The notes below the pieces were generated by a model. That model saw only the letters and a list, made by a program, of their open reading frames with translations. It was not told the origin of the DNA and made no database searches. Source: Nothopassalora personata (lineage: Eukaryota > Ascomycota > Dothideomycetes > Mycosphaerellales > Mycosphaerellaceae). Taken from it: a stretch of DNA of 64,000 nt. The stretch spans positions 4,588,001-4,652,000 of the forward strand of contig CM066287.1 in assembly GCA_033816765.1 (NCBI GenBank). Reading direction: 5' to 3'. The position numbers and the translations under genes are program-made. This document shows, piece after piece, positions 42,876-54,870 of the stretch (its first letter is position 1; each line of letters starts with the position of its first letter).

Positions 42876-45800
42876 ATGTCCTCGGCCGCTGCTTCTCTGC
42901 CTGCCCGCAGTTCTTCCCACCGCGCTCAGCAGCAGCCATCGCAGCCGTCACAGCAGCAGCAGCAGCAGCAGTACACACCGCACCGGGCGGCCAGCAGTGC
43001 GTCTCGCTCGGCCGTCCCTTCCTCCCCCCGGCGATCAATGTCCACATCGCAACCACAGCCGACGGCCTCCTCGCACAGCCGCCAGCCATCGGGCAATCTG
43101 GAAAGGGTCGCCCGGCACGATTTCGAGCAGTCCACTGTCGCACACCCGGACGCCTCCCACCCAAGGAGCGAGTCGCGCAATCAGCCGGCGAATGGCTCCA
43201 ACGCACATTCACACCCACCTCGCAGCGACAGCATGAGGCGCCAGGGCCATGCGCGCACCGCCTCGCGCTACAACGACCAGCCCACCCCGGCGCCCAGCAG
43301 CTCACACAATCCTGATACGAGGTCGAGCGCGAATCCCAATCTGCGCAGGCGGACCACGCTTGATGCGCAGACGGGGCATTGGGAGCTGGGCAAGACGGTC
43401 GGCGCAGGCAGCATGGGTAAAGTGAAGCTGGCTCGGAACAAGGACACGGGCGAACAGGTGGCCGTCAAGATTGTGCCACGGCAGAGCACCGATGGCGAGC
43501 ATCGCACACAACAGGAACGCGAGCGAGCGGACCACTCAAAGGAGATCAGGACTGCGCGGGAGGCAGCCATCGTGACGCTGGTCGATCATCCCTATATCTG
43601 TTTAATGCGGGATGTGGTCCGGACAAACTACCACTGGTACATGCTGTTTGAGTATGTGAATGGAGGACAGATGCTCGACTACATCATCAGCCACGGCCGC
43701 CTCAAGGAGAAGCAGGCCAGGAAATTCGGCCGCCAGATTGCCAGCGCGTTGGACTACTGCCATCGCAACAGCATTGTGCATCGAGACTTGAAGATTGAGA
43801 ACATTCTCATCAGCAAGACTGGCGACATCAAGATCATTGACTTTGGTCTATCTAATCTGTTCAGCCCGAGGAACCACCTGAAAACATTCTGCGGAAGCTT
43901 GTATTTTGCCGCTCCCGAATTGCTGCAGGCCAAGCAATACACTGGGCCAGAGGTCGATGTGTGGAGTTTCGGCATTGTTCTGTATGTGCTTGTGTGTGGC
44001 AAGGTTCCATTCGATGATCAAAGCATGCCTCAGCTGCATGCGAAAATCAAGAAGGGTGTGGTCGAGTACCCACCTTGGCTAAGCCCTGGTGAGAATGTCC
44101 ATTCCTGGTCAATAGCAGCGCTAATCGTGTACAGAATGCCGAAGCCTGATCGCGCGAATGCTTAATACGAACCCTAGCGACCGTGCAACGTTACAGGAGA
44201 TCATGACCCATCCGTGGATGACCAAGGGCTTCAGCGGACCGCCTGACAACTACCTCCCGGCACGGAAACCCTTACAATTGCCACTCGATTCCAAAGTAAT
44301 CGACAAGATGACTGGCTTCGATTTCGGCGATGCAGAGACAATCACATCACAGCTGACGAAAGTCTTGGAATCGGAAGAATACAAACGTGCTATTCATCTA
44401 CAAGAAAAGCGAAACTTCCAGCCTCCGCCCGATACTGATCAGAAACGTGGCGTATTTGGTGCCTTCTACAAGCGTAGGAACTCCACGAGTCGGGACACTC
44501 TGAATACACCCTCTACTGAAGCCATCCAGCTTGGATCCGACCCGATCAACGCATATCATCCACTCATCTCTATATACTACCTGGCTCGGGAGAAGCAGGA
44601 GCGTGAAGCTCGAGAAGAAAACCCTGGCGCTTTAGCACTCCCTCAAAGTCCTGGGGAGCAGCCTCTGCCAATACCAGATCTTGCACCACCAGCCGCAGCG
44701 CACACGAACACATCTACGTATGAGATGGCGGGTGAGAAGCCAACGGGAGGTCGCAGTAGGCCTCGTGCGCGAACACACGGCGAAGATGAGGTTGCACAGG
44801 ATTTGAGGAACATCAACCTGAACGCCGGGACTTCCGCTCAGACACCAGGCACGAATATACACCCTACCATTTTGGAACCGGCGGCTGAACACAAGTCATC
44901 AGGTCCTATGAGGAAGGAGAGCGCAGCGATCGGTCTCATTAGAAGGTTGAGCAGGAGGGATCGGGCTGATAGACCAAGTCACCCACCACCAGCACTGGCC
45001 GCCTATAACAGCCCCAGCGACGCCCCTAGGAGAAGCTTTAGCATGCGAAGAACCAGGGAGTCGAGCCAGACGCGGGATACTGCGAGGCGCGAGACCGACG
45101 GGACAGGTCCTGGCGAGCTTCTGACTCCACCCCAAGCAGCCGATGCCGCAAGCAATGAACGTAGAAAGACACATGGTCTGGGTCGCTCCGTCAGCGTAAA
45201 CTCCAGCGACATAAGAAGGCGTTTTGCTAGGCGTGGCGTCTCAGAGGGCTCCTCAATGAGGCCTCCGATGACCTCTTCTGGCAGTACGGATCGCAAAGTA
45301 TCTCTTGATCAGGGAAGCAGTATCAAGGAGGCAGCGTCAGACGTTGAGTCATCTCGACCGACCGGCTCTTTGGCTAATCGAGCAAAGTCTATGGGTCACG
45401 CGCGCAAAGAAAGTATGCAAGTCCGCCGTGCTCGGAGACAAGATGCGCGCACCACTGGCGTGCCGGAAGAAACTGATCAGGAGCTTGTGGAAGAGACATT
45501 GAACAAGGAGAATGGCGGCGGAAGCCCAAACATGAAGCCGGTCTACCTGAAAGGTCTGTTCAGCGTGTCGACTACCAGCAACAAGCCACTACTTTTCATT
45601 CGCAGCGACATCATCCGCGTGTTGAAAGAGCTCGGCGTGGAGTACCGGGAGATCAAAGGTGGTTTCACCTGCAAGCACTCGCCGAGCATAATGAGCAAGC
45701 CTCCTGCTGACGAGACAGCACCGTCAGGAGCCCAGGCGGTGAATCCAACGTCCGAGGCTGGTCACAAACGGAAGATCAGCTTCGGAGGTTTCCGAGAGCG

Positions 45801-46119
45801 CGCAAATGGCGACAAGGAGGAGGCGCGAGGTACGCCACCCAGTGGACCACGACCTAAAGCGAGCTATACGCAGTCCGAAGAAGATTCAGAAGAAGACCCG
45901 CCAAACTCTCAACCACGAGCACCCCGGTCCCGACCAGCAGGAGAGACAAGCACACATGTGCAATCGGACCTGGGAGGCGAAATGATGCTGAGGTTTGAGA
46001 TCTTGGTGGTGAAAGTGCCACTGCTGAGCTTGCATGGCGTGCAGTTCAAAAAAGTCGAAGGTGGCACTTGGCAATACAAGAACATGGCGCAAAAGATTCT
46101 CAAAGAAATGAGATTATAG
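42876..46119 (+). CDS. kin1: Kin1/PAR-1 (MARK) serine/threonine kinase
   Basis: Exons 42876-44088 and 44135-46119 give 1065 residues; a 46-nt intron (GTGAGA..CAG). Kin1/PAR-1 kinases act at the cell cortex in polarity, septation and exocytosis. The N-terminus is Gln/Ser-rich (a CAG run gives poly-Gln). The kinase domain begins at [19 protein letters not shown] with Lys198 (VAVKIV), catalytic Asp304 ([10 protein letters not shown]), Asp322 (IIDFGLSN), a [15 protein letters not shown] activation segment and, after the splice, [21 protein letters not shown] long disordered middle follows, then the C-terminal KA1 domain ([40 protein letters not shown]) that binds acidic phospholipids. All catalytic residues are present. 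Confidence 0.93.
42951..42971 (+). repeat. (CAG)7 coding poly-Gln in Kin1
   Basis: Seven perfect CAG triplets within the N-terminal disordered region of Kin1, giving a Gln tract. Confidence 0.9.
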
Positions 46120-46866
46120 CAGAACTCACGGGGTTGAGACTGCAAGCGCACGCAGAAGCTGGTCTCTCTGCTTCATTCGACCAAGCAACAATTCTTTTCC
46201 TATGTCTTTTCAGGGCCGGCATATTGCATTATTGAGCGGGATATTTAGGTATAAAGAGCAGTGTATGCATCTTTAATGGTCGAGCGAGGCGTTTGTGGGG
46301 TAATACATAGGTGTGCCGGGCTGGACTAGGAGGTAGCTTCTGTTATCTGTTCGAGACCTTTGGATGGTTGCAGAGGGCAGGCGGGAGCGCTGCCAGGCCT
46401 ATCGATACGCGGTGCCTGCGATAATGCAATCGAATACGATAAGAAACTTGCGTGCCATGTTCACAGCGTCTTCCGTGCATATCTGTGTACCCCTTATGGT
46501 GATATCCGCGTGCTTAGAGGCCATACTCGACCACGATCTTGGCGTACGTGCCATTTGCGGAGAGCTTCCATCGACTTTGCAGCGGAGCTTCTGACAATTC
46601 CACGGAACATGTTCATTGCCCTGCATCTGGACACACATTCGCTTGGGCGCGGCTGAGCTTCGAGGGTGTATTGAATTCTACGAGTCGTGTCAAGTTGCGC
46701 GCGCATGTGAAGGCGCTCGACGGAGCGTAATCACACAAGTCATCCATCCTCCACATCCTCCATCGGCCAATACACCACCTCGACGCGTACGACCGCATGA
46801 CATATACAGCACTGGTACGACGACGTCCCGTTTTCACCAAGCAAACCTCGTTCATTCACCAGCAAC
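46120..46866. other. Intergenic
   Basis: A 747-bp gap between co-directional Kin1 and Naa15. No supported ORF. A C/A-rich leader-like segment precedes 46867. Confidence 0.4.
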
Positions 46867-49434
46867 ATGGCGGCACCGCTTCCCTCCAAGGAGGCGACGC
46901 TGTTCCGACATCTCGTGCAGCACTACGAGTCGAAGCAGTACAAGAAGGGCATCAAGGCTGCCGAGCAGATCCTCCGCAAACACCCAAACCATGGCGACAC
47001 GCAGGCGATGAAGGCGTTGATCCTGAACAGCCAGGGCAAGCAAGATGAGGCGTTTGAGCTTTGTAAACTGGCGCTGAAGAACGCGATGAAGTCGCACGTG
47101 TGCTGGCACGTGTACGGGCTGCTGTATCGGAGTGTCAAGAATTGGGAGGAAGCGATCAAGGCGTATCGGTTCGCATTAAGGCTCGATCCCGACAGCCAGC
47201 AGATCCAGCGAGATCTGGCTCTGCTGCAGGTGCAGATGAGAGACTTTGTCGGGTTCGAGCAGAGTCGCAACCAAATGCTGCAGGCGCGGCCACAGCTGAG
47301 GCAGAATTGGACCGCACTGGCCGTGGCACTGCATCTGAAGGGTGATCTCGAGGCAGCCGAGAATGTGCTGAATCGTTTCGAGGAGACTCTGAAGCAGCCC
47401 CCACCTCGCTCAGACATGGAGCACGCCGAGGCAGTACTGTACAAGAACTCGATTATTGCAGAGCAGGGAGACTACAGCCGCGCATTAGAACACCTCGACT
47501 CGATATACCGCACAGCCTTGGACCGGACGGCCGTCATGGAGCTCAAGGCAGAATACCTGTTGAAGCTGGACCGACGGGATGAGGCAGAAAAGGTATACAG
47601 GGCATTGCTGCGCAGGAACGCGGAGAGGAGGGCATACTTTGAAGGCCTCGAAAGGACTCTAGGACTGGATCGTGAGAAGGCCGACGATCAGGAGAAGCTC
47701 AGGGAGATCTATCAGGCCTATGCGGACCAGAACCAACGCAACGACGCTGCCCGACGCATACCGCTCGACTTTCTGAACGGTGAGGCGTTCCGGAAACACG
47801 CCGATAGCTATCTGCGGAGGATGTTCTCGAGGGGCGTGCCAAGCACATTCGCCAATGTTAAGCAGCTGTACTCCGATTCTGAGAAGTTGCACACGATTCA
47901 GCAGCTTGTGGAAGGTTATCTTGCGGAGGAACCACAAGCAAATGGCGGCGCAGAGAAGAGCCAGGCCAACGGCAGCATTGACGGCTCGCATCAGGCCAAC
48001 GGTGACGGCAAGGCACACCTCTGGCCGCTGAGTGTCAACTATTTCCTCGCGCAACACTACAACTACTACCTGTCACGAGATCTCACGAAAGCACAGCAAT
48101 ACATCGACAAGGCCATTTCAATCAATCCCTCCAAGACCGACTACACATATCACATGACGAAGGCGCGCATATCCAAGCACCTCGGCGACACGGGGACGGC
48201 TTCGAAAGCAATGAACGCAGCACGAGAGATGGACCTCAAAGATCGTTACATCAACACCAAATGCGCCAAATACCAACTTCGAAACGACGAGCACCAAGCT
48301 GCGACCGACACGATGGGTTTGTTCACTCGCAAAGAAGCTGTCGGCGGCCCACTCGGTGACCTGCTTGATATGCAGTGTGTGTGGTTCATTACTGAAGATG
48401 GCGAATCCTACTTACGGCAGGGTAACCTCAGCCTCGCCTTGAAGCGCTTCAAGGCAGTCTATGACATCTTCGAAGCCTGGCAAGAAGATCAATTCGACTT
48501 TCACTCTTTCAGTCTGCGCAAAGGTGTAGTGCGCGCTTACGTCGACATGATCAGATGGGAGGATAAGCTACGGCAACATCCTTTCTTCACCCGCGCTGCG
48601 CTATCTGCCATCAAGATCCATCTCTTGCTGCACGACCAACCAGAGTTAGCAAGTGGCCAGACTAACGGCTCAGGTGAGACCGCTGCCGAGAAGAAGAAGG
48701 CGGCAAAGAAGGCAAAAAAGGAAGCTGAGAAGGCTGAAGCTGACCGCAAAGCAGCAGCTGCCAAGAAATCGCAGCCACAGAAAGACGAAGAAGGGAATGC
48801 TAAGAAGGAAGACCAGGATCCAAAGGGCTTGGAGCTCCTGAAGAGTGCTGGAGAGAAGCCACTAGAGGAGGCGATGAAGTACCTCATGCCATTGCTTGAA
48901 CTCAGTCCAAAGAACATCGATGGGCAGGTGGCTGGCTTTGAGGTCTACGTCAGGCGGAGTGAGTCTTCGCAGAATACCATAACGTGTCAGCTGAAAGGAG
49001 TGCTAACAACATCACAGAAAAGTATCTTCTCGCTCTGAAGTGCCTCTTGGCTCTTCGCAACATCGACCCAGAACATCCGAAATGCCACGAGCTTGATGGC
49101 CGCTTCAAGCTTGCCCTTGAGAATCTATCAGATCCTCTGCCGAAGGAAGTACAAGAAGTCATCCAAGATCTCTACCTCAGCAAACTGGACTCAAAACCGG
49201 CTGGAGCAGTGTAATGAGGAGTACCTTGCAAAGCACAAGCAAAGTGCATCACACATACAGTCTGTGGTGCGCTTCAGCAATGCGCTGAAACCAGGCGCTG
49301 AAGAGACAAAGTCGAAGGGCGCCAAGGAATTGCAGAATTCTCTGAATCTACCGAACGTAACATTACAAAAAGCGCAGGCAGGCCTGGAGCTACTGGACGA
49401 GATCAAGGCCGGTGGTGACGCGAGGCAAGCATAA
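46867..49434 (+). CDS. naa15: NatA auxiliary subunit Naa15 (Nat1), with apparent 3' frameshift
   Basis: Exon 1 is 46867-48958; a 59-nt intron (48959-49017, GTGAGT..CAG); exon 2 from 49018. Naa15 anchors the catalytic subunit Naa10 at the ribosome for co-translational N-terminal acetylation. TPR-type helices run through the protein: LPSKEATLFRHLVQHYESKQ, YKKGIKAAEQILRKHPNHGD, HVCWHVYGLLYRSVKNWEEA, and the later HLWPLSVNYFLAQHYNYYLS. A Lys-rich EKKKAAKKAKKEAEKAEADR linker follows. In the last exon the frame stops at 49212-49214, but the family C-terminus continues in the +1 frame (LEQCNEEYLAKHKQSASHIQ to 49434). Either a one-base indel near 49190 or an unusual 61-nt intron (49149-49209) is needed. 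The full product would be about 815-835 residues. Confidence 0.9.
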
Positions 49435-49652
49435 CTCGAGGCGGCGCGGAGAAGATGACCCGAGGCTACGGTTCTCAAGGCGTAGATAGTCATGATCATG
49501 GGATGGTCGGCCAGAACGCGAGATGTTGCACAGAGGCTTTTTGGTCATGGCAGCAAGCGTGGTGCTCTGCGCTGGAAAGGTATGTAGATAATGAGGGGTA
49601 TCTCTGGGACAGCGTCCGGCAGAGATTTGCCAATGAGACAACAATGTGTCCG

Positions 49653-50627
49653 TCATGTCTCAACTTCCATGGCACCTGCATCTGCGTTGCCATCGTCCTT
49701 GAGCGAGTCGCCGAATAGGCCCTCAATCCGGAATGGCTGCGCCAGTTGTGTGACAATCTGCACTTGTCCCTTGTTCGCGGCTGCTTGCGTCGCCGTTGAC
49801 GGCTGTTGTGACAGTGCTGGCAGCTTGAGACGATCATCGTTGACATCTGACAGAACCGTCAGTGCTGCGGCGTGGAGATTTGGAATGCCGCCGCGTCCCA
49901 AGCGTCCACGTTTCCGTGCTACGTCGACTAGGAACCGAGTTGTGGTTTCGCTGCCGGCTGTGACAAGAGGTGGAAGCTGGTAGTGGTCGAGAAGCTGCTG
50001 GATGCCTTCCTGTGTCTTTTGTAGTCGGTCGAGAAGCTTTGTGACTGTCTTGATCGGATCGGCCAGTGCTTGTTTGGGGAGCTCCTTTCGTGCCGGTGCT
50101 GTGGTGGTCTTGGTTGTCTTGGTCTTTTCGGGCGCGGTAGCCTCATGATCCTGATCCTCATCTTCATCCTCCTCGTCATCGTCATCTTCTGCCTGGAAAC
50201 TCTGCGCGCGAGCTTGTGCAGAAGCCAACAGCGCAGCCATAGGATTCGTATCCTCCTCCATCTCATCGCCGTCGATTTCCTCGTCCTCCACATCGTCTTC
50301 AGGATCCGGCAGCTCCTCGTCGTCGTCCTCCTCCGTCGTCACACCAGCATTCTCAACCTTGCGCCCCTCTCGCTGCGCCTTCGCAACTGCAGTCCTCCTC
50401 TGCTTCTCCTCTTCTTTCTTTCTCTTGCTCTCCTGAATCTCAGCGAGCACTTTGTCTTTGTAAGGGAACAGGTTGGGGATGCCAGGATCCTTCTTCAGAC
50501 GCGACCGCCACTGTGGATTCTTTTTCGCATCTTTTCGCTCCTTGCGCTGTTTGTTCGCTGATGCCTTTTGGATCTTGTGCCGCAGGCGGACTGGCACGCG
50601 CTTCGATTTGGGCTTGCCGACTTTCAT
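49653..50627 (-). CDS. Grn1/Nug1 (GNL3-type) protein lacking the GTPase domain
   Basis: A single exon; first ATG 50627, 324 residues. The N-terminus is the basic Grn1 region of nucleolar GTPases of the GNL3 family (MKVGKPKSKRVPVRLRHKIQ; NPQWRSRLKKDPGIPNLFPY; NPMAALLASAQARAQSFQAE). The C-terminus is the segment that normally follows the circularly permuted G domain (QALADPIKTVTKLLDRLQ; FLVDVARKRGRLGRGGIPNL). Between them there is only a short acidic and Lys/Thr-rich linker. None of the G motifs (NKxD, GxPNVGKSS, DxPG) is present, and about 230-260 residues are missing compared with the family. Full-length members export or assemble 60S pre-ribosomes. This one cannot bind GTP in the usual way. 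It is convergent with Naa15, 218 bp away. Confidence 0.85.
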   Translation of the reverse strand: MKVGKPKSKRVPVRLRHKIQKASANKQRKERKDAKKNPQWRSRLKKDPGIPNLFPYKDKVLAEIQESKRKKEEEKQRRTAVAKAQREGRKVENAGVTTEEDDDEELPDPEDDVEDEEIDGDEMEEDTNPMAALLASAQARAQSFQAEDDDDEEDEDEDQDHEATAPEKTKTTKTTTAPARKELPKQALADPIKTVTKLLDRLQKTQEGIQQLLDHYQLPPLVTAGSETTTRFLVDVARKRGRLGRGGIPNLHAAALTVLSDVNDDRLKLPALSQQPSTATQAAANKGQVQIVTQLAQPFRIEGLFGDSLKDDGNADAGAMEVET

Positions 50628-51540
50628 ATTGCCGGTGTGTGAACTTGTCGAGTGGTTGGAGCGAGAGAGCGTTTTGGTCAAACTCGAACTTTTCGGCCAA
50701 GCCCGAGTAAGGATTCAAAGTGAAGTTAGCGGCCGGAGATTGCGGCGATATGGCTGATGCGCAAGCTAAGCGAGGAACTCAAAGTCGACGTTCGCTAACC
50801 ATCTAGGACGACGTCTTCAGTCCGAGTATATGTGACGGCGACGGGCTCGGCGATAGCGTGACCAGTCCCCGTCCTCGCTGCTGAGACCTGAAGCGATCTA
50901 TGGCCACGAAAAGTCGCATCTACGTTCGAAGGCTCCGACAAAGTCTGCCGGCACGTTGCATGAAGGCCTGGACTTTCTTACAGTCACCTACTGGGATTGG
51001 TCCGGTACTCTCAGCACCGTCTATGCAAGCACCACTTTCTGGCGTACATAGCACGCCGAAGTACAGTCTGTTGTTACGTGCGATCGTAATCCGCTTTCAT
51101 CCTTGACAAGGCCTGGAGCAGGCAAAGGGACGACAGGAACACTATAAAAGCACTTTATAACCTAGCCAAGCGCGGCGCGTTTTTGCACTATCGATGCTAG
51201 TTATGCTTCTCTCTCGACCTTGCAAAAGCTAGTCAACCCGGTGGGTTACAATCAGACGTGGGAAGAGACTGTACCTCACGGATTGGACACCACGTACGCG
51301 TGCCACATGACTGCGGGGCTTGGAAGCACTAGTATTCACATGGACTTATTGCCAAAAAGAGGCACATGCCCGTCTACATATCTATTCCGGGGTATAAAGA
51401 TCATCTTCCTTCCATCGACAGCCCGAGCCATCATAGCCTCTGATAATAATGTATACTTTGCAGACCTCGCTGCATTCGCCTCGCCAGCAAAGCTTGCCCC
51501 TTCACTGTGCTTTTAGACAGCGCGAAAGATGAACGGCCTT
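50628..51540. other. Intergenic
   Basis: 913 bp between the Grn1-like gene and the 3' end of the first bHLH gene, both minus-strand. No supported ORF or repeat. Confidence 0.4.
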
Positions 51541-52387
51541 TCACGCCGTGTCACATCTGCTTTCCGGTGGAAGTGAACTGACGATGCTATTCAAATGCCT
51601 TCTCAGCGATTCGAGCTCTTTCGCCTTCCGCATACAACACCGATCGAGAAGAGCAATGGTGTCGATGGCGACGGAGAGCGTTGTCGTCTTGCTTTGGCGT
51701 TTGCACGGTCCCTTGTCCCCGCTGGAATTTGGACTGTCGAGCTTGGAAGGGACCTCCCATTCTCGGTTCTCGGTTCGACATATCTCCTGCGTCTTGGCTT
51801 GCGACACGAGCCGGGCAAGAGTGGCGTAACGGTGATTCAAGGTCGTGCGGTAGCGCTTCTCCACGGCGTAATGAGCACGGGAGCTTGGAGCGGTGGGGGC
51901 TGTGGAGTCGCTGTCGGTACTCTTTGGGCTACTGCTACTACTGACACTGCTTCTCTGGCTGTTGTTTTGCTTCTGAGACGGCGTCAGCGTATTGATAGGG
52001 CCATTAATAAGAGGATGAGTTACCTGTCGTTTTTGAGCTACTGGATTTGACGAGCTCGGACTCTTGCGCTTCCGTGCAGACAGTCCAGTGAGTCTCTGTC
52101 CCGTCACTTGCGATGGCTCAATCGGATGGCTAGTGGCATTGAGGCTGCATGGCATGCGTGTGTGGTATGGCATCAGTGAGCCATACCCGTTCATGTCGCC
52201 ATAGTGGATCCCTTGGTTGAACGTTGCTTCCGGGGTCCACATGCCGTTGGGAGAGAACAGGAAGTTCATATTACTCCCGCTCGGTTGCAGGTATTCCGTA
52301 TCTATTGAGATCGTCAGTTTGGAGCGCCAAGGTGTGACTGAATGCGGACTTACTTCCGAATGTGCAAGGAAAGAGATGCGAGTCCAT
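51541..52387 (-). CDS. SREBP-type bHLH transcription factor (bHLH-1)
   Basis: Exons 52354-52387 and 51541-52301 give 264 residues; a 52-nt intron (GTAAGT..TAG). Exon 1 encodes only MDSHLFPCTFG plus one base, and the splice gives N-TEYLQPSGSNMNFLFSPNGM. The bHLH is near residues 155-245: the basic region and helix 1 read AHYAVEKRYRTTLNHRYATL. The Tyr in EKRYR is the mark of the SREBP class. A long loop leads to helix 2 (SKTTTLSVAIDTIALLDR). The rest is Ser/Pro/Asn-rich. There is no membrane segment, so it is not a membrane-anchored SREBP. It is probably a DNA-binding regulator of E-box/SRE-like sites; targets are unknown. It lies on the edge of the repeat-rich block. Confidence 0.82.
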
Positions 52388-53454
52388 GCTTAAGGTGGAG
52401 ATATCTGTGTACACGTCCATGATGACGATGGCGTCCCAGCGCGGCTGTCTTTACACAGGTTATGCTTTCCCGGGTGTCTTTCTCGAGAACCATGTGTTGA
52501 CGAAGGTTCGGATTTTGGGTCGACAGGCTGAGTTCACACAGCCCACCGCGATGTCAGATACCGAGCCTACCATATATCATCATCCAGCAAAAAAGAGACA
52601 TGGGCATCAAGTGGTCAAGGATACTACTAACCTTCATGTCCTTGTCGCGGCTGGCAGATTGGATCACATTGTGAATTCACCGTGAATAGTCCCTCTGGTT
52701 CCCGTTTGAAGACAAGGGAAACATTGGCTTACACCCCTTGACGATTCGGTCGTGCTTACAAGGAGGACAAACTCAGTACTGGGGAACGTGAAGCCAGGTG
52801 GCCCGGGCTCAGACAGCATCTGCAACTTTCGCATCTTTGCGCACATCGCATCAGCAAACGACCGAGCTTCTGAGTTCCAGAGGAAAATGTTGCCCTTATT
52901 ACTTTGGACCTGCGCCTCTATGTGGTGGCATCGATATGGCCAAAATCTAGCAGGATGTACTGAGAGAAATGCAGCTTTCCTCTCAGATCCGACATTACTC
53001 GTTTAGTCAGCTTGTCCTCCTTGTAAGCATGACCGGGCATTCCCATGTACTAGCCAATGGACAGCAGACTTCGGCCAACCACGGCCTGACGCTAAAGATC
53101 GCGCCCGTATCTCAAATACCTCCAGTATTTCAAAGTGATAGTGCAGTTCCAGAACTCGCGCATGGCTGCAGGGAACAACAAGCGCGTGCCATGCTACCTA
53201 CCAGGAACGATTACTAAAAATCACTCAACTAGCCTCAAAGTAACGAAGCGTGTCGTATTATGACACCGGACTTACCTCCAGGTATTACTAGATTATGCGC
53301 GATGAGAAGCCGTCTGCTAATCTCCGCGGCCGGACGCTTTGGGTTCGCCGTGACACGTGCTATCATGGCCGAACTGCTGGGTCTGTTTCGAGCGAATGAT
53401 AAGAGCGTTTCCCCGCATTAAATGATTACTAGTCTTCGGTGCTGGGAGGAGTAA
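52388..53454. other. Gene-poor DNA upstream of bHLH-1
   Basis: About 1.07 kb of normal base composition between bHLH-1 and the first AT-rich island. No supported ORF or RNA gene. It presumably carries the bHLH-1 promoter. Confidence 0.4.
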
Positions 53455-53654
53455 GAATTAATAGTTAGTAGTAGTACTTTATTAATGACTCTTACTATAG
53501 GCTGCACAAGTAGCAGTAAATAGTACTATAATTATTTTCTAAGATACTAGAGTAATAGTAATTACTTATATTATAGAGAAAGAGTCCTATTAAGTAAGAA
53601 GATATTATAATAGTATATTAAGTGCTAATATTAACTATAGTATACTATTAGATA

Positions 53655-53875
53655 GCTACTTATAAGGAGGTAAGATATAATTAGCTAGCTAGGGGCCTAA
53701 GGTACCCTTAGTAGGGTCTAAGCCTAGTATAGCCTTATAGCCTATAAGCGTACTATACTATCTATACTACTTAGATATTATTAGTAGTACGGGCAAAGGT
53801 TATCTCTACTCTACTATTACTATTTAATAAATTACGTACTAGTAGCCCTATAAAATATTCTTATACTACTACCCT
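53655..53875 (+). repeat. Dispersed repeat D, copy 1
   Basis: About 220 bp that match, in inverted orientation, 58372-58595. Shared blocks include AGTATAGCCTTATAGCCTAT at 53717-53744, TTAGATATTATTA near 53770, and TACTAGTAGCC near 53837. Differences are mainly C/T and G/A transitions. Confidence 0.7.
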
Positions 53876-54210
53876 AAAGTAAATAATTTAATTAATTAGA
53901 CTAATAATTAGACTAAAAGTTTAGTATAAAAAAGTGTATTATTAACTTCTTAAAATTTAAAACTTATACTTATATATTAAGTTTATTATCTACTATTACT
54001 CTAGTAATAGTAATTACTATAATAGTAAGAGAGTAATAGTAGATATTAATAGTAGAAAACTCTCTACTATTAGATTAATAGTAATAACTATTTACTATTT
54101 ACTTTTACTATTACTCTAACTATTTACTACTTCTTCTTATACTACTATCCTTTAGTTTAAAGGTTATAGTAGGAAATTATACGCTAATCTATTAAATCTA
54201 ATTAGGCCTA

Positions 54211-54409
54211 GTATAAGGGCAGCCTATAGCTGTTCCTTATGCATAATATACGGTTAGGCCCGGCTTAGCAAGCCGCACGTAACGTATATATATATATATA
54301 TATATATATACTAAGCGACGCGTATAGCGTCTATAGAAGAAGGTAAGCTTTAGTTTATCTATAATTAGAAGAGTATAGGCGTGCTATAAATTGTAATATC
54401 CCCTTATAG
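54211..54409 (+). repeat. MITE-like element, copy A
   Basis: 199 bp with short inverted ends (GTATAAGGG at the left; CCCCTTATAG at the right) and two internal palindromes: CGGCTT-AGC-AAGCCG (54261-54275) and GACGC-GTATA-GCGTC. It aligns along its length with copies B and C. A (TA)13 tract (54285-54310) sits between the two palindromes only in this copy. Confidence 0.8.
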
Positions 54410-54870
54410 TCCTTACACCTAGTATAGTAGCGTTTTATATAGTAAATTTAGTATACTAGAATATTACAATTTATATTTTATTAGATCTAAAAATATTTTA
54501 TAGCTTATATACTTAGAACTGAAGTACTAATTATAATATAGTATACCTTATATTCCTACTATAGTATTTAATATAGTGTTTTTATACTATAGTAAGAGAG
54601 ATATAATATATAAATATAGTATATAGACTATAAGTAAAATAAGAAAATTTAAACTATATCTATAGATTAAATTCTAATCTTCTATATTACTAAGTCTAGC
54701 GCTTAGTACTAGCTAATAAGAGTATTACTTTCTTATGTACTAAGTAGCCGCTATATAGTAGTATTATAGATACAGGAATAGTTATATTTTAGTGTCTAAA
54801 CCTAATTTAGGCTTAATATTTCAATTATAAAAATAGCGCTAAATGATGTATATTTCGTCAGCCCAGATAT

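Larger units (their letters stand above)
53455..54870. repeat. AT-rich island 1 (RIP-type degenerate repeats)
   Basis: About 1.4 kb of strongly AT-biased, TA-rich DNA (runs of TAGTA, TATAG, TTATA) with almost no CpA/TpG-rich coding sequence and no ORF above 60 codons. Boundaries to normal DNA are abrupt near 53455 and 54870. It contains one copy of the MITE-like element and one arm of an inverted dispersed repeat, listed separately. The pattern is what RIP leaves in ascomycete repeats; a dinucleotide index was not computed. Confidence 0.8.

Noticed and set aside
54251..54300. Helitron 3' terminal hairpin
   Set aside because: The hairpin CGGCTT-AGC-AAGCCG is not followed by a CTRR end at the usual distance, and the element has inverted ends, which Helitrons lack.
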